Below are positions 1-11,718 of a DNA stretch of 64,000 nucleotides, piece after piece. Each line of letters starts with the position of its first letter. Within the stretch, counting starts at the first letter, position 1. The notes below the pieces were generated by a model, which saw only the letters and a list, made by a program, of their open reading frames with translations, was not told the origin of the DNA and ran no database searches. The stretch is from positions 248,001-312,000 of the forward strand of contig JAIXMF010000009.1 in NCBI GenBank assembly GCA_025201365.1, read 5' to 3'. Source of the DNA: Syncephalis plumigaleata (Eukaryota > Zoopagomycota > Zoopagomycetes > Zoopagales > Piptocephalidaceae). Made by a program: the position numbers and the translations under genes.

Positions 1-875
1 CATCGCTTGTTGTGCATTATCATCTAACTGATCAAATGATCTATAAAGTGAATCGACTTTGAAATATCCCGTAATGGTAGATCGCTCATTGGCAAGATCC
101 GATTCTGATGCACTAGCCATTAGACATTCATTCAACTGCTTTGCATCAATGTCCTGTGCTCGATTCAATGTGTCGTATGCACTCCATAGAAATGAATTAA
201 GTGCTAAAGCCTTTTGCGCCATACTCTGTGCCATATCATTACGTTGCAATTTACTAGCGAGTATATAGTAGTTTTAGTCAAATCGTATCATTATTCGTAT
301 AATACACTTATTCCTACCGGTACACAGATGCCTGAAGACAATATACCGATGCCATATCTACAGTGGTACATCTTTGAACACGTCGTTTACCATCTACACG
401 AGATTATTAATGAGTGGGTGATATCTCATATGTCCCGTTGACATTGCTTACCTAACGTACTTGATGGTATATTCGGGTGACTTTCATAATAATCTATAAA
501 GTCTTGATCGTCTGGCGCGTTTAACGAAGAAGAGGAAGTAGCGTTATCGTGTTCTTCCGCTTCTTTTATCAAGTTGCATAGTGCATTCTCTGCCTCTGGT
601 AGATGATTCAACTTTACCGCACACCAAGCAAACAAGTATTGACAAGCTGGATAGTTGCTGCCACGTAATAACTCGTACGCATCCTTCACCTGTCCGGTAG
701 CGCAGTAGCAACGAGCTAGCAAGTGGACGTGTTGCGGTCTAGTCGACTCATAAGCAACCAATCGTTCGGCAAAAAATATCGCGTTATCATACAAGTGTTG
801 ATCGAGCGAGTAGTAAATGACGTCTTGCAAGCGTTTTACCACTTGGCACGACACTTTAGTATTTAGTGTCGTCAT
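1..875 (-). CDS. CDC27: APC/C subunit CDC27 (APC3), N-terminal exons, partial
   Basis: TPR scaffold subunit of the anaphase-promoting complex, the nuclear ubiquitin ligase that drives mitotic exit. Three exons are readable on the minus strand: 875-452, 393-318 and 253 to beyond base 1, joined by introns with GTAAGC or GTAGGA donors and TAG acceptors that keep the frame. The N-terminus contains the family's first TPR-like helices (LDQHLYDNAIFFAERL, then LARCYCATGQVKDAYELL and YLFAWCAVKLNHLPEAENAL). Exon 3 carries the hallmark ALNSFLWSAYDTL, equivalent to the LNPFLWSP segment of animal and yeast CDC27. ATG at 875 is the first in frame and opens directly into the conserved helix. The C-terminal TPR superhelix lies outside the window. 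It diverges from the TM9SF gene. Family call is firm. Confidence 0.85.
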
Positions 876-1464
876 TGTTGTTGTTGTTGTTGCACTGTCA
901 GCAGTACTTTAACAAGACGCTTCAGCTACAACAATAGCGATTCAGGAAATAGAGAATGGTGAAAGGAATAAGTGATAATGTAAACAAATGTGATCATCAC
1001 ACTCACCTCTAGATTAATATCATCATTGATCGTGTACCAGATGCACCTACATCATTGTACATGTAAGACTATCGAGTGTCAGACAGTTAGATAGTTCTAC
1101 GCCTGATATTAGTTACTTTATCGTATTTATGAGCAATCCATTGAGGGATTAAGTGATTGATTGATGTCAACAGTCTAGAATTGTTGTCATCACCGGCTAT
1201 TTGATAAACAAACGTGCGGATTCAAAGCCAGGATTATATTGGTCTATCGTTGGCGTCGTTACTCCCTTTCCGTTGAACCTGATTTCACTCGCCACTATTG
1301 CTAAAGGGTTTTCTTTTTTCTTTAACTAGTTGTCTGTCCATTGAAACGCCCTATACTTGCTTGCATATACTCTATATGCATAGCTAATTATTGTCATTTC
1401 CTATCATCTATAGCAGTTCGTGTTAGCGGTGCTATTGAATACACCTCAGTTGTGGCTTAACACG
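876..1464. promoter_or_regulatory. Divergent intergenic region between CDC27 and the TM9SF gene
   Basis: 589 bases separate two divergent start codons and must hold both promoters. A (TTG)n run lies just inside the 5' end of CDC27 (about 877-892). No coding signal and no clear TATA box was recognised. Confidence 0.4.
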
Positions 1465-4155
1465 ATGACCCAGCTTTCGTTGCAGTCTAGATTGACATTA
1501 GGTCGACTTTACGGGATACTCTTATTGCTGGTGGTAATAATAGGGAAACAACTATGTTCGGGTGTACACGCGTTCTACATTGCAGCCAATGCTCCGCGTC
1601 ATTATAGAATAGGCGAGCCACTTCCTGTGTACTGGAATAAAATCTATCCTGGCAACAATCTCTTGGGTCCTTCTCTCAACTATGCTCGCTTACCGTTCGT
1701 GTGTCCACCGGAAAGTGGCGAGATATTAAAGGCGAATATAGGACAACGCTTGTCGGGCGATGAGCTTATACGTTCCAGTATACAGGTAGGCATACACTTG
1801 AACTACAACTATATATGTAGTTGTTATGCGTATAAGTAACACGTCAATGATTGCTATTAGCTTAGAATGGATAAAAATGAAACGTGCCTAGTATTGTGTC
1901 GACGCGCTATAGATAGAGATACGGCGGAACAGATCATCCATTTGATTAGACGTGGCTACATGGTGGAATGGTATATACATATATTAGCATTGCTATCTAG
2001 TAGAAATATTATCTAATATATATATATAGGTTTGCCGACGAATTACCTGGCACACATCCTTGGAGCAATATTATGGGCAGTCAGAAACGATACGGTGATG
2101 GATTCCCACTAGGTTATTATGATCCACTGGTAGGCTATATCTATGTCTATACGATAAATCGAATTAATTGTACGTGAACATCATAGGAGGATAAAGTGTT
2201 CATTTACAATCATTTTATATTCCAGATATTATACGAGAAACTAGACTACGATCCAGATCAACGACTAATTGTAGGATTTGAGATCTATCCCAAATCGTAT
2301 GTAACCACTTGTATCTAATCATCACTTGACTAATAAGCTTGCCATTATTACTGCTGTCATCATCATCATCATCATCATCATCATCTAGGGTGGAGAGTGC
2401 CGGACATACATGTCGACATGATGCATCAATACCTGGTATGCCACAACAAGAGATGCAACCATCAACACAAGGGATCACTTACACGTATTCCGTATTATGG
2501 ATCGAGGTATGAGTATCGGCGAAGTAGATTGCCATCATTTATATGTACTTACTATAGTTGCTACAGGAGAATCAAATAAAATGGGGACAGCGATGGCGCA
2601 ATTATTTGAGATACGAGAATGACAAGTCCATTCCTATATTTTCATTAATCAATGCCACGGTCATCCTACTAGTATTGGCATTAGTTATCGGTGTCATTGT
2701 GCTACGTATCTTGGAGATAGACTTTCCGTTTATCGGCTGTAGTGATAGTGTACGTGGCTAGTTATCATCATTACTCACTGTTAACGTCTAAGCAATAGGG
2801 TGAACAAGATGAGTTGAATGGATGGAAGCAACTTCACGGGGATGTATTTCGACCTCCCGAGTCGGCAGACACATTGGCAATACTAATCGGTTCTGGTCTA
2901 CAACTACTTGGGTCAGTCCTAGGCGTATTGTGTAAGTGGTGTATATATACATATATATGTGTAGATGTACTCGTCCAGTATTGCTGAACAATAGATAGTA
3001 TTAGGTGTGCTTGGTATAGTGAATCCATCGTATCCCGGTGGAGCAATTACATGGGCTATCATTCTATACACGCTTGGAGGGTATGCAAACAATGTAGTAC
3101 TATTTCATCGCATTCTAATAGTAACGATATACATATATATATATTGCATTGTCTATAGGGCAATATCCGGTTTCACTAGTGCTCGATTAAACAAAACACT
3201 AGTTGGTACACCATGGAAAAGGCATGCCATTTGGGTGAGTAGTCGTATTGTACATTCATCTATTCTCTATGATCTATTATGATTCTATATTAGTTATTAA
3301 TGCATTCATCATTATCATAGACCGCTATCCTTGTTCCAGGCAGCCTATTCATCCTCGTTGTATTATTGAACTTTTTTGTTTGGGCCGAACACGCAAGTAA
3401 TACAATATCATTGGTGGTATAATAGGCATACTTGCATTACTACTATGTATTGCTAGTCCGATTACGCTGGCTGGTGCCTACATCGGTAATCGATTCAGAC
3501 CATTCCAACATCCAGTTCGTGTCAATGCAGTACGTCGATCTATTCCTCCTCCCGTGTGGTATATGAGATTAACACCAGGGTAAGTTTATCAAAGTGAATG
3601 TATACACATACACACACGTTATCACGTCATTAACCATGTATTCCATATAATAGTATATTATTGCGGGTATTCCCTCGTTTGGTGCCATATTCCTCGAGGA
3701 ATACTTATCTTCCATTATTTGTGGAGCGATCAATTCTACTACTTTTACGGCTACACCCTATATCCTTTGTATTATTGCTTATTATCAGTACATTGTCTCA
3801 GTTTCCATGACCTATTTTCAACTATGCAATGAGGTAAGAATAAGTGCGAGCTATACACATTATAGTTATGTAATGGTTAGTACTAATTGTATTCTATCGC
3901 GTCATATACTGATTAGGATCATCGTTGGTGGTGGCACTCATTTTTATTTGGTGGATCGGTGTCGATATACATCTTCGGCTACGCTATCATTTACTATATC
4001 TTGCGTTTGCAAACTGAAGGATTATATCGACATTCCTCTATCTGATGCATACACTATCAGCATCTATACTCATTGGCATACTACTGGGTAGTGTTTCATT
4101 CCTAGTCACATATTATTTTATGCGACGAATATTTAAAGTGGTCAAAGTTAACTAG
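1465..4155 (+). CDS. Transmembrane 9 superfamily (TM9SF/EMP70) protein
   Basis: Nonaspanin-type multi-pass protein of endosome and Golgi. ATG at 1465 precedes a strong signal peptide (ILLLLVVIIGKQLCSGVHA) and the family lumenal start AFYIAANAPRHYRIGEPLPVYWNKI. Further exons give the lumenal domain (FADELPGTHPWS, GFPLGYYDPL, then an exon around 2226 with QRLIVGFEIYPKSV), followed by several hydrophobic exons (for example NATVILLVLALVIGVIVL near 2650). The last exons end FMRRIFKVVKVN at a TAG at 4153-4155. This tail resembles the conserved KVD/KID-type C-terminus of TM9SF proteins, with N in the last position. About ten or more short introns interrupt it; one contains a (CAT)n microsatellite at 2357-2384. 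Individual exon borders in 2.5-4.1 kb are approximate. The 3' end is followed at about 150 bp by a dispersed repeat. Confidence 0.8.
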
Positions 4156-4309
4156 CGAAATAATAACGGTAAAGGAAAGAAGGCAAAGCAAGAGCAAGAG
4201 GACGTTTTAACAATTGATTATACATGTTTGCAACATTTACTTAAAACAACAACAACAACAACACCACCTATTGTTCGGTATATTATACTGTTTAATAGTA
4301 ATAAATACA

Positions 4310-5250
4310 GTGGGTTTTCTAATCGACTAACAATGTTCGCCTTTAACATTTGCTCTTTACTAATAAATAATATGCACAATTGTTAGCACCATTATTGCCG
4401 TAGATATGCTAATTAACACAGCATGCTAATAATAATAATAACAATTCAGTATTCAGTAATGATCCTATAGTGATAGCGATAACTATCATCATCAATTCTA
4501 TAAGGTAGATGATACAAGTGTACTGGTATAGTTGGATATTGCCATGTCATGTACTTATAAGTAGTAATCAACTAGTACGATAGATAAATCATGATGATAA
4601 TGCTTACGGTTAACTGCATAGAGAGCAACGAGCGACAAATAGAATACACGATAAACAATGTAATAAAAAGCCGTAACTATAGAATGACTGATTGTCACGA
4701 ATAGCAAGGATGAGCAGGGAAGGGTGCATGAACACGTATGCCATTTATTGAAGAAAAGCGTATGCTTGTATGTGGTAATAGAGTATGTAGATGGCAGTAA
4801 ACAAATAAAAATACAAATAAAAGCATGACGTAAGGGTGGCATACAAACAGATGACGGAAAGAGTGGTAAAAGTAAAGGTACTGTTACAACTAGAGCAGTA
4901 AATGCTTAACATTGATAAATAAGCAGGACAGTGATAGAAAACAAAGGACTAGAACGAACAATAAACAAGGCTTATTGGTATAGTAATAATAACGACAAGT
5001 GAGCATGTAGATAGGATAGAGAAGAGGAAAACAAAGAGATAAATAAAGCATAGAGATGTATGAGAATAGCTGCTATTGGGAATGTGTATGTTAAAGTGAA
5101 AGAGGAAGTAAGTGGAATGTGAATGACACGAAGAAGACGCGTATTACTGAGAAAGTAAAAGAACTAGCTAGCATATAGTTAAGAGGAAGTAGACGTGTGT
5201 TGTTTACTGACAAGTGGAATGTAGTTGACACAAAGAAGACACGTGCTGTG
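4310..5250. repeat. Dispersed ~0.95 kb non-coding repeat, copy A
   Basis: Closely related to 37985-38950 in the same orientation; its 4590-5250 part also matches 17890-18770 in inverted orientation. It is strongly strand-asymmetric (purine-rich on the plus strand) and has no credible reading frame. Relative to both other copies this one shows many one-base losses. It lies between the 3' ends of the TM9SF gene and the left kinase copy. No terminal repeats or target duplication were seen, so its class is unknown. Confidence 0.7.
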
Positions 5251-5506
5251 TAAAGAAGTAAATAACAAGGGAATGAGCAATAGGTGGAATAGTGAATACA
5301 CGCAGAGTGAAACGACAGTAGTGACAAGCATGTGTATGTAGTGGGATGAGGTAGAATGATGGAAATAAATTGGAATGAATAGAGAAAACAACAGTGAAAT
5401 GAATGGACAACAAGTATAGAAATGTTTGTATGCAGTAATTTAAATTGTTAATGACAATAGTAATACATTTATTGAACCGAATTGTATGGTGCAACAGTGG
5501 TGGCAT

Positions 5507-7954
5507 TTAGGGAGCGCACCGTGGTCGCTTTGGCATTGTTCGAATGGTCGGATCGCGAGAGGCTGGCAAACTCGCGCTTCTTCGTTTCTTCCAACGAATT
5601 GAGCCATGGATGCCGCAGGGCATCCTTAATCGTCATTCGTTGAACCGGATTGATCTGGAGAAGCGGTTAATAAAGTCACCTCCTAAACAGCATTGATTAT
5701 AGTTAGCTGATTTTATTAATGTTATAACAACTTACCTTCTTTCAGGTGCTCATTAGAATTTATAAATTTAGATGGTGTAGGCTCAGTTAAAATCTCCTTT
5801 AGGCACCTTTACAAGTACCATTATCCATACATCCCGGGAATGGATGATCACCTATAGCATATTGCGTAGTTATCATTAATTTAAGCAAGATTAACTTACC
5901 GTATAGCAGGAGATATGTAAGCACGCCTATGCTCCACATATCGCCACTTTTGCTGGTTTCGGTATTCATCCGGGATATAAGAACTCCTTCTTGTCGGCAT
6001 CGCCTTGATCCTTGGATGCTTGAGCAGTAGCATCCACTTCTGGGTGGCACAAGAGGATCTCCGGTGCCATATATATTGCCGTGCCAATAGCTTCCTTGAC
6101 ATAGGTATTTGATCTTGGGATTCTACGCGCCAGCCCAAAATCTGCCAGGAGGGTGTGTGTATGACCCTCATCCTTGAAAAGAACATTTTCCATCTATATC
6201 TGCATTAATATTTGTAATAAAGCAAATGATCAAATGACTTACCTTGATATCTAGTAGTAGTTGGATTACATTAACCAGGTTATCATTAATAAACACTGTT
6301 AGTTAACCATAAACGCAATTAATTACTTACCCAGATGAGCTATGTCGGCATCGTGTAGATCCTAATAGTGTATGAGTTAATATAGTTTTAGTTTTAATCA
6401 TAGTTGTATTACTTACTTGAACCGCCAGCAGAATTTGCCGGACAATCGATTTCACTTCGACTTCGGGGAGAGATGGAAGGTTATCGAGCAGGTAGTCACA
6501 GAGGTCCCCTCCCTCTGCTAACTCTATAACCATAAACATCCCATATCATTCTGGATGAAATTAATGCCACGTAATATATATTGTTGATGTTGAAACATTT
6601 GCACTATAGCCCATTCCTTCTCCAGTGTTGTATTCCCGTTATTTGGCTGTTTAACCGCCACCTCTTCTCCAGTGGTAGATGATATTCCTTTATATACTGT
6701 GCCGAAGGCACCGCTAGATGCGCACGTTAGCTATTCATTATAGAACTTCCCTGCATTTAACTATTTCGTCACCTACCTGCCGAGACACTCTGTAGTGTGA
6801 TAGTAATCACCGAGCATCTGTATTGTGTTAGTAATAGTATTGTATATATTTGTCTCCATTTACCTGTGTATAATAAACAGGCGACACCTGCTCTGATTTT
6901 GCGTGTTCTAGCGCGGTATATGTAAAAGTGCCTATATATATTGTTAAATCAAGTTTGTAAAGAAGGCTGTAACTTACAATTGTAAACCTCTATACTGATA
7001 GTGCCGACATTTCCAAATGCGCTATTTCTAGCTCCCTGCTGATTGTTTACTACAGAAATGATTAGCTTGAATATTTGACCGTACATACCAATAACTTACT
7101 AGTTAAGGAAACAAAGCCTTCATTCTAATAAACGATTAGTTAAACATTCAATACATTTGAGCATAGAACTTACTGTGATATGGATCTTGCCATTTTCCTA
7201 ATGAGCTGCAGGTTAGATTACATTCATCGCTTAACATGGTTATGATCTTACCTCTGATATGGTAAAAGCGCAGATCTTATCGAGAGGAAGCATATAATCA
7301 CTAATGTATTACAATTAGTAAGTAGATCAAGGTGACATAGTAGCGACTTACCAGCAAGATTCATTACCAAATGATAGCTTGCTGCCACGATAAAGTAGTA
7401 ATTCTATAGATAGGTTAGTTATTGTAGTCAATATCATTTAAACACAACTTACCTTGCTCCTTATCTTGCTCTAGCGTTATCCACCCTACTAGCTTCGCGC
7501 AGTCCTCCTCCTGAAGCTTGAGCCACTCAAAAGGCACATGAATGAATTTATCGTCCTTTTTCTCTACACCGTCGCCACCGTCGCCGGTAGCTGATAGTTG
7601 CACTGGATTCGGTGATGACTCCGCTGCTTGGACAGACACCGACTCCGAGGCAGCAGCGGTGGCAGCAGCGGTGGAAGCGATAATAGGAGTAGTGACGGGG
7701 ACGAAAATAGGAGAGATGACAGGAGCAGTGGCAGTGGAAGAATCAGTAGTAGTAGGAGTAGTAATAGGAGTAGTAATAGGAGTAGTAGCAGTGGTAGTAG
7801 CAAGAGAAGTGGTAGTAGCGGGAATAGGAGCAGAAGTAAAAGCGACGATGGGTACTCTTTCATCGTCGGTACCAGCAGTGATAGCTGGTATTAGAATAGG
7901 TGCGGACTTTGACGCAGGCACTACTATTGGAGCTGAATCGGCACCTTGTTTCAT
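5507..7954 (-). pseudogene. FHA-like Ser/Thr kinase, left copy, disrupted as assembled
   Basis: Mirror copy of the intact gene at 15370-17829, with the same 14-exon structure including the 8-nt micro-exon at 6243-6250. The N-terminal two thirds are identical to the right copy. The C-terminal part carries several one-base losses: one T near 6550, a G and a T near 5975, an A and a C near 5952, a T near 5803 and further ones near 5540, so the kinase C-lobe cannot be read through. The same density of one-base losses occurs in the adjoining intron and intergenic repeat. This fits consensus errors in a hard-to-polish palindrome arm as well as decay of a spare gene copy. If the losses are technical, this would be a second intact kinase gene. 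Confidence 0.75.
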
Positions 7955-8137
7955 TTTGAAAGCACAATCGTTAAGTATATCGTGGTAAGAGTATAGAAAG
8001 TAGGGGTAGAGCTGTATGGAACTTAAGTGAAAACTTGCGCGTAAGCCTAGATTGAACTAGATAGTGAATAAAACTGGAGGAGTAGCGGAATAAGAGGTTG
8101 TGCATAGCCCATTACCTATCGTCGCCAACACTAGTGG

Positions 8138-8146
8138 CTTTATATA
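8138..8146 (-). promoter_or_regulatory. Candidate TATA box of the left kinase copy
   Basis: TTATATAAA on the minus strand, about 185 bases before the ATG at 7954. It is the mirror of the site at 15178-15186 in the other arm. Confidence 0.45.
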
Positions 8147-8161
8147 ACGCAGCGCATAGGC

Positions 8162-9295
8162 CATAAAACTGTAGCTTCAGCTTATACCGCTACACTTCCT
8201 CTAGTACGCTTTGTACCTGGGAATATTTCAAACTCATACTGCGTAGAGTTGAGCAGAACTGAGCAGAACAGACCAGCTCCAACACTATAATAATCACATG
8301 TTTTTTACGATCTTTGCCAATACTTGACCGATTTCGACGCGGCAAGTTCGCTTGGATAGCTTGACACTTGACTAAATACGCTATACACATTTAATGTAGA
8401 TTCCTTTACTCATGATAAATTTACAGGGCGTATAAGATATTGGTCGTCAAGATAAACAAGCAAAGTGACTGCGCACTTGCATCGTCTTTATTTGGAAGGT
8501 GGTTTTGCTCTATGTAAGCAGCCACGATCTGTCTGATTATTGACAAAGGACCCGCACTGATACCGTTTACCGGGATTTCCATCCATCCATCCATCCTTTC
8601 TTTCCTCTTTTACTAGCGCTTATGAAGTTGGCAGTTCATCCCATTCTTTTGACGCTGTTAGTTCATCCCAATTCAGATATCGCAAGCTATCGTTCTTTCT
8701 CATTTCTTTGCCCACCTACGTACTAGTGCGCAGTAGAGTGACAAGTGACGTCATAAAACTGTAGCTTCAGCTTATACCGCTACACTTCCTCTAGTACGCT
8801 TTGTACCTGGGAATATTTCAAACTCATACTGAATAGAGCTGTGTAGAACTGAGCAGCTCCATCACTACAATAATAACATGTTTTTTACGATCTTTGCCAA
8901 TACTTGACCGATTTCGACGCGGCAAGTTCGCTTGGATAGCTTGACACTTGACTAAATACGCTATACACATTTAATGTAGATTCCTTTACTCATGATAAAT
9001 TTACAGGGCGTATAAGATATTGGTCGTCAAGATAAACAAGCAAAGTGACTGCGCACTTGCATCGTCTTTATTTGGAAGGTGGTTTTGCTCTATGTAAGCA
9101 GCCACGATCTGTCTGATTATTGACAAAGGACCCGCACTGATACCGTTTACCGGGATTTCCATCCATCCATCCATCCTTTCTTTCCTCTTTTACTAGCGCT
9201 TATGAGGTTGGCAGTTCATCCCATTCTTTTGACGCTGTTAGTTCATCCCAATTCAGATATTGCAAGCTATCGTTTTCCTCATTTCTTTGTTCACT
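8162..9295. repeat. Tandem duplication of ~590-bp units in the left arm
   Basis: Two direct copies, about 8162-8707 and 8752-9295, with offset 590. Both begin CATAAAACTGTAGCTTCAG and include a (CATC)n run before TTTCTTTCC. They differ by scattered substitutions and short indels (for example near 8250 versus 8840). No protein-coding pattern is seen. The unit sits upstream of the kinase promoter. Confidence 0.8.
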
Positions 9296-10463
9296 ATCCA
9301 ACACAACGCTTCCAAAAACGATTATCAAACAGCTACTCCATCTATGTTACACAATCCTTGCCAAAAAATTCACACGCCGTCATTCCACTTATGCACTGCA
9401 GCCACGTCCTTACAATATCGCGCTGCAACCTAGCTTAACCCTGTGCATGTCATTATCGTAAACTACTAATTAGTCCTAGCCCATCAGAACTAACCGACTG
9501 CACACTGCATCCGTTACCTATCTCAACTGTCTACGTCTTTTGCGCTTTTTATTTCTCTTTCGTTTTCCACCATCATTCTGCTACTCTTTTCTTGTAATGA
9601 CACTTTCTACATAATACTGCCGTTTATATACATAGAATGAGTTATTCTTTATTGTATTTGTTTGTACGGCGTTAATAATAAGTATGCTATTAGGTATTAT
9701 ATATTTGCGTTTTATTTGCTTGATTGTATACATGCAGGGGACATTGGTTGCCGGAGCTACAGCAGAAAGTAGCAGCTACTTAAGCGATTGGGACTGGTGC
9801 CGAGTCGCTACAGAACAGGACAATCACTGAGCATACAGTTTTCGCCGAGCGCTATCTACCCAAATTCTTAAGTATGCTGCTATGGGCTGTAGTAATCCGC
9901 AATCAATGTAAGTGATACTTGAGTGTCTTGAATAGTTGGAAGGCTAAGGACGTAGCAAAGTTCCGCTATTACAAGACCCTCATTTATCGCGGTAGGTGGA
10001 TGTTGTGTATGTCCGCTATTACGCAGATCGAAAGATTGCTCAATAGTATTCCGTGGGGAATTTTAGGACATACAACGGCATCCACCTCGCTACCCTTTTG
10101 CTACTAACCATTTTGATTAAATAGGTAGTCGTCTATTCATATTACGAGGATACACGCAATACGCAACAGTAACCAGAAGGTAAGTAAATATGGCCACTCG
10201 TGCATACAATCAATACTAATAGCTGCCGTTTACTAATTACACTCTTTATTATTCATTTACAACGCTATCAGCCATTTAATCGCTGCCATTATAGTCTAGA
10301 TATCGCTATCATAGGAAGCATATTTGGGTTGCCTAAGCCAGCATTGTTTGGCTTAGGAGGGATAGGGGTAGCTTACTGGTCTATGGCCAGTATTGCTTTG
10401 GGTGTACACAAATATGCTTCCTATGCGGGTTTTCCTTCATTTAATAAACGTGTTATAACATAA
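9296..10463 (+). other. Inner part of the left arm; possible exons of an unrecognised gene or RNA
   Basis: Several splice-like signals occur (GTAAGT at about 9908, a donor after ACCAGAAG near 10180, acceptors near 10131). A stretch around 10300-10440 encodes two hydrophobic segments (FGLGGIGVAYWSMASIALGV) preceded by an arginine- and tyrosine-rich segment that resembles a mitochondrial presequence. I could not assemble a continuous frame and do not recognise the product. The sequence is repeated exactly in the right arm on the opposite strand, where its last residues differ. Confidence 0.3.
9991..10094. other. Imperfect hairpin, possible structured RNA (left arm)
   Basis: Bases 9991-10013 (GGTAGGTGGATGTTGTGTAT...) pair with 10066-10094 (GGACATACAACGGCATCCAC...) to give a long bulged stem around a ~52-nt internal part. 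The same hairpin is present at 13230-13333. Its function is not recognised; it has no clear match to a spliceosomal RNA, tRNA or 5S. Confidence 0.4.
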
Positions 10464-10532
10464 TACAATCAACTTAATAATAATGAATATTGATTACGTT
10501 AATCTTTTTGCATTCTCTTCGTTACTTGATAG

Positions 10533-11718
10533 ATCATTATATCTTACATGGGCTACATTGTTCTGCCACGTTAATTAGTAAGGCCTACGAGGTATTCTCG
10601 TTCAATAAAGGTATGTCGATAAGAAGTGTGAATAGCATACGCAACGGTAGAACTAATACTTGCCTTGTTTATTGCAGTTATTCAAGAATTGAATCGCTTT
10701 ACCAACTCACAACTATCGGCGTTCTACTTTCAATCTATCAAGGAGCAGCTTTACGCTGACGACAAATTATCGTTGGCACGAAGATCAGCGCAGACTGCCG
10801 TATATCACGTAAGTCATTGATACTTGATATGCAACTGTAGCTAAGCAAGGAATACTGCATAGATAATTGAGGTGTACACACGCACACTCGCATTAATTAC
10901 TTGTCATTTAGCCGAGGAGATTCAGCTTTTTTTCTCGTCAACTTGGTCGGCACCATTTGATAGCGTATTCCACTCGGGATGGATATCTCTGGTAAACACT
11001 TGCAATTACTAAAGTATGTATGGTCTAACACGAGCATTGGGAATGAATAGGATGGTTGTTGGCATACTACTGCTTTGGAACAAGACTGGACAGTGCTACG
11101 ACACCTTCGTAGTCAGTACTACCAGCTAGTCGAGAAGGTGCGGCAGGCCAAGTAAGTGCTATCTGCTGTATACCAAATGATATATTTACAAATCTCATTG
11201 ACTGATAGGGGAATCAAGACAAACGCGCAAATCGATCTGACATTAGAACTGGAAGACAATGCAATATCTCCACTAGGCCAATTGCTACATAAATACGGTA
11301 AGACGACAATAATAACAATAGCGATAGTGATATTGGTCGTATATAGTTTATTAAGCAATACGCATTAGCATCACAACTACCTGAACTATTCTTGTGTGCA
11401 TCAGTTAATGTTGCTACACAGTCGACATTAACCACGAGAAATGACACTGTTCTTATTAGTGAGACGATAGCATTACCAAGTAAGTATGCAGTATGAAGTA
11501 TGAATGTGCCGTGATAATAACTATTGATCGACAACGTAATAGACACTGTGAATGGTGCATCTGGTCAAATGATTCTACGTTTATCGGCACGACATAAATG
11601 TCCTAGATGTTGAAGCTATCGATCTGATCAACCGGAATGTCTATGCAATCGATGCCGACTTGTTGTGAACAATAACAAGGGACACGTCATTACTACTACT
11701 ATGCATTCATGTAACTAA
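10533..11718 (+). pseudogene. 3' fragment of a mitochondrial-type isoleucyl-tRNA synthetase gene
   Basis: Exons encode the anticodon-binding and C-terminal region of IleRS: AYEVFSFNKVIQELNRFTN, then LSAFYFQSIKEQLYADD, SLARRSAQTAVYHIIEVYTR, HLAEEIQLFF, VFHSGW, WTVLRHLRSQ and IDLTLELED, ending in a zinc ribbon (CPRC then CLCNRC). Introns start GTATGT, GTAAGT or GTAAAC and end in AG in frame. The catalytic N-terminal two thirds (HIGH and KMSKS region) are absent; upstream lies the palindrome arm. A TGA stands where the conserved CxxCW tryptophan is expected (11611-11613), and reading beyond it continues family-like sequence to a TAA at 11716. This looks like a gene cut by the rearrangement that made the palindrome, later inactivated. 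Confidence 0.75.

Larger units (their letters stand above)
4590..10463. repeat. Left arm of a large inverted repeat (palindrome)
   Basis: Reverse complement of 12861-18770. From about 7415 to 10463 mirrored positions add up to a constant 23324 with no indel and no substitution that I noticed. Outward of about 6550 the sum drifts to about 23336 at 5506, showing about a dozen net single-base losses in the left arm, with more beyond. At the inner edge homology fades through several substitutions in the last 25 bases, then stops. The arm contains a kinase gene, a tandem duplication and a hairpin. Confidence 0.9.

Noticed and set aside
7542-7988. Long open frames opposite the kinase N-terminus (Val/Gly-, Ser/Arg- and Leu-rich)
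   Set aside because: They are shadows of the low-complexity ACT/ATT codon runs in the kinase's Thr/Pro/Ala-rich region and have no splice or start support.
11611-11613. TGA read as tryptophan (changed genetic code)
   Set aside because: TGA is the natural stop of several genes here (zinc-finger gene, MIT-domain gene, Fanzor, coiled-coil gene), while TGG is used for Trp throughout. The codon is best read as a nonsense change in a gene fragment.
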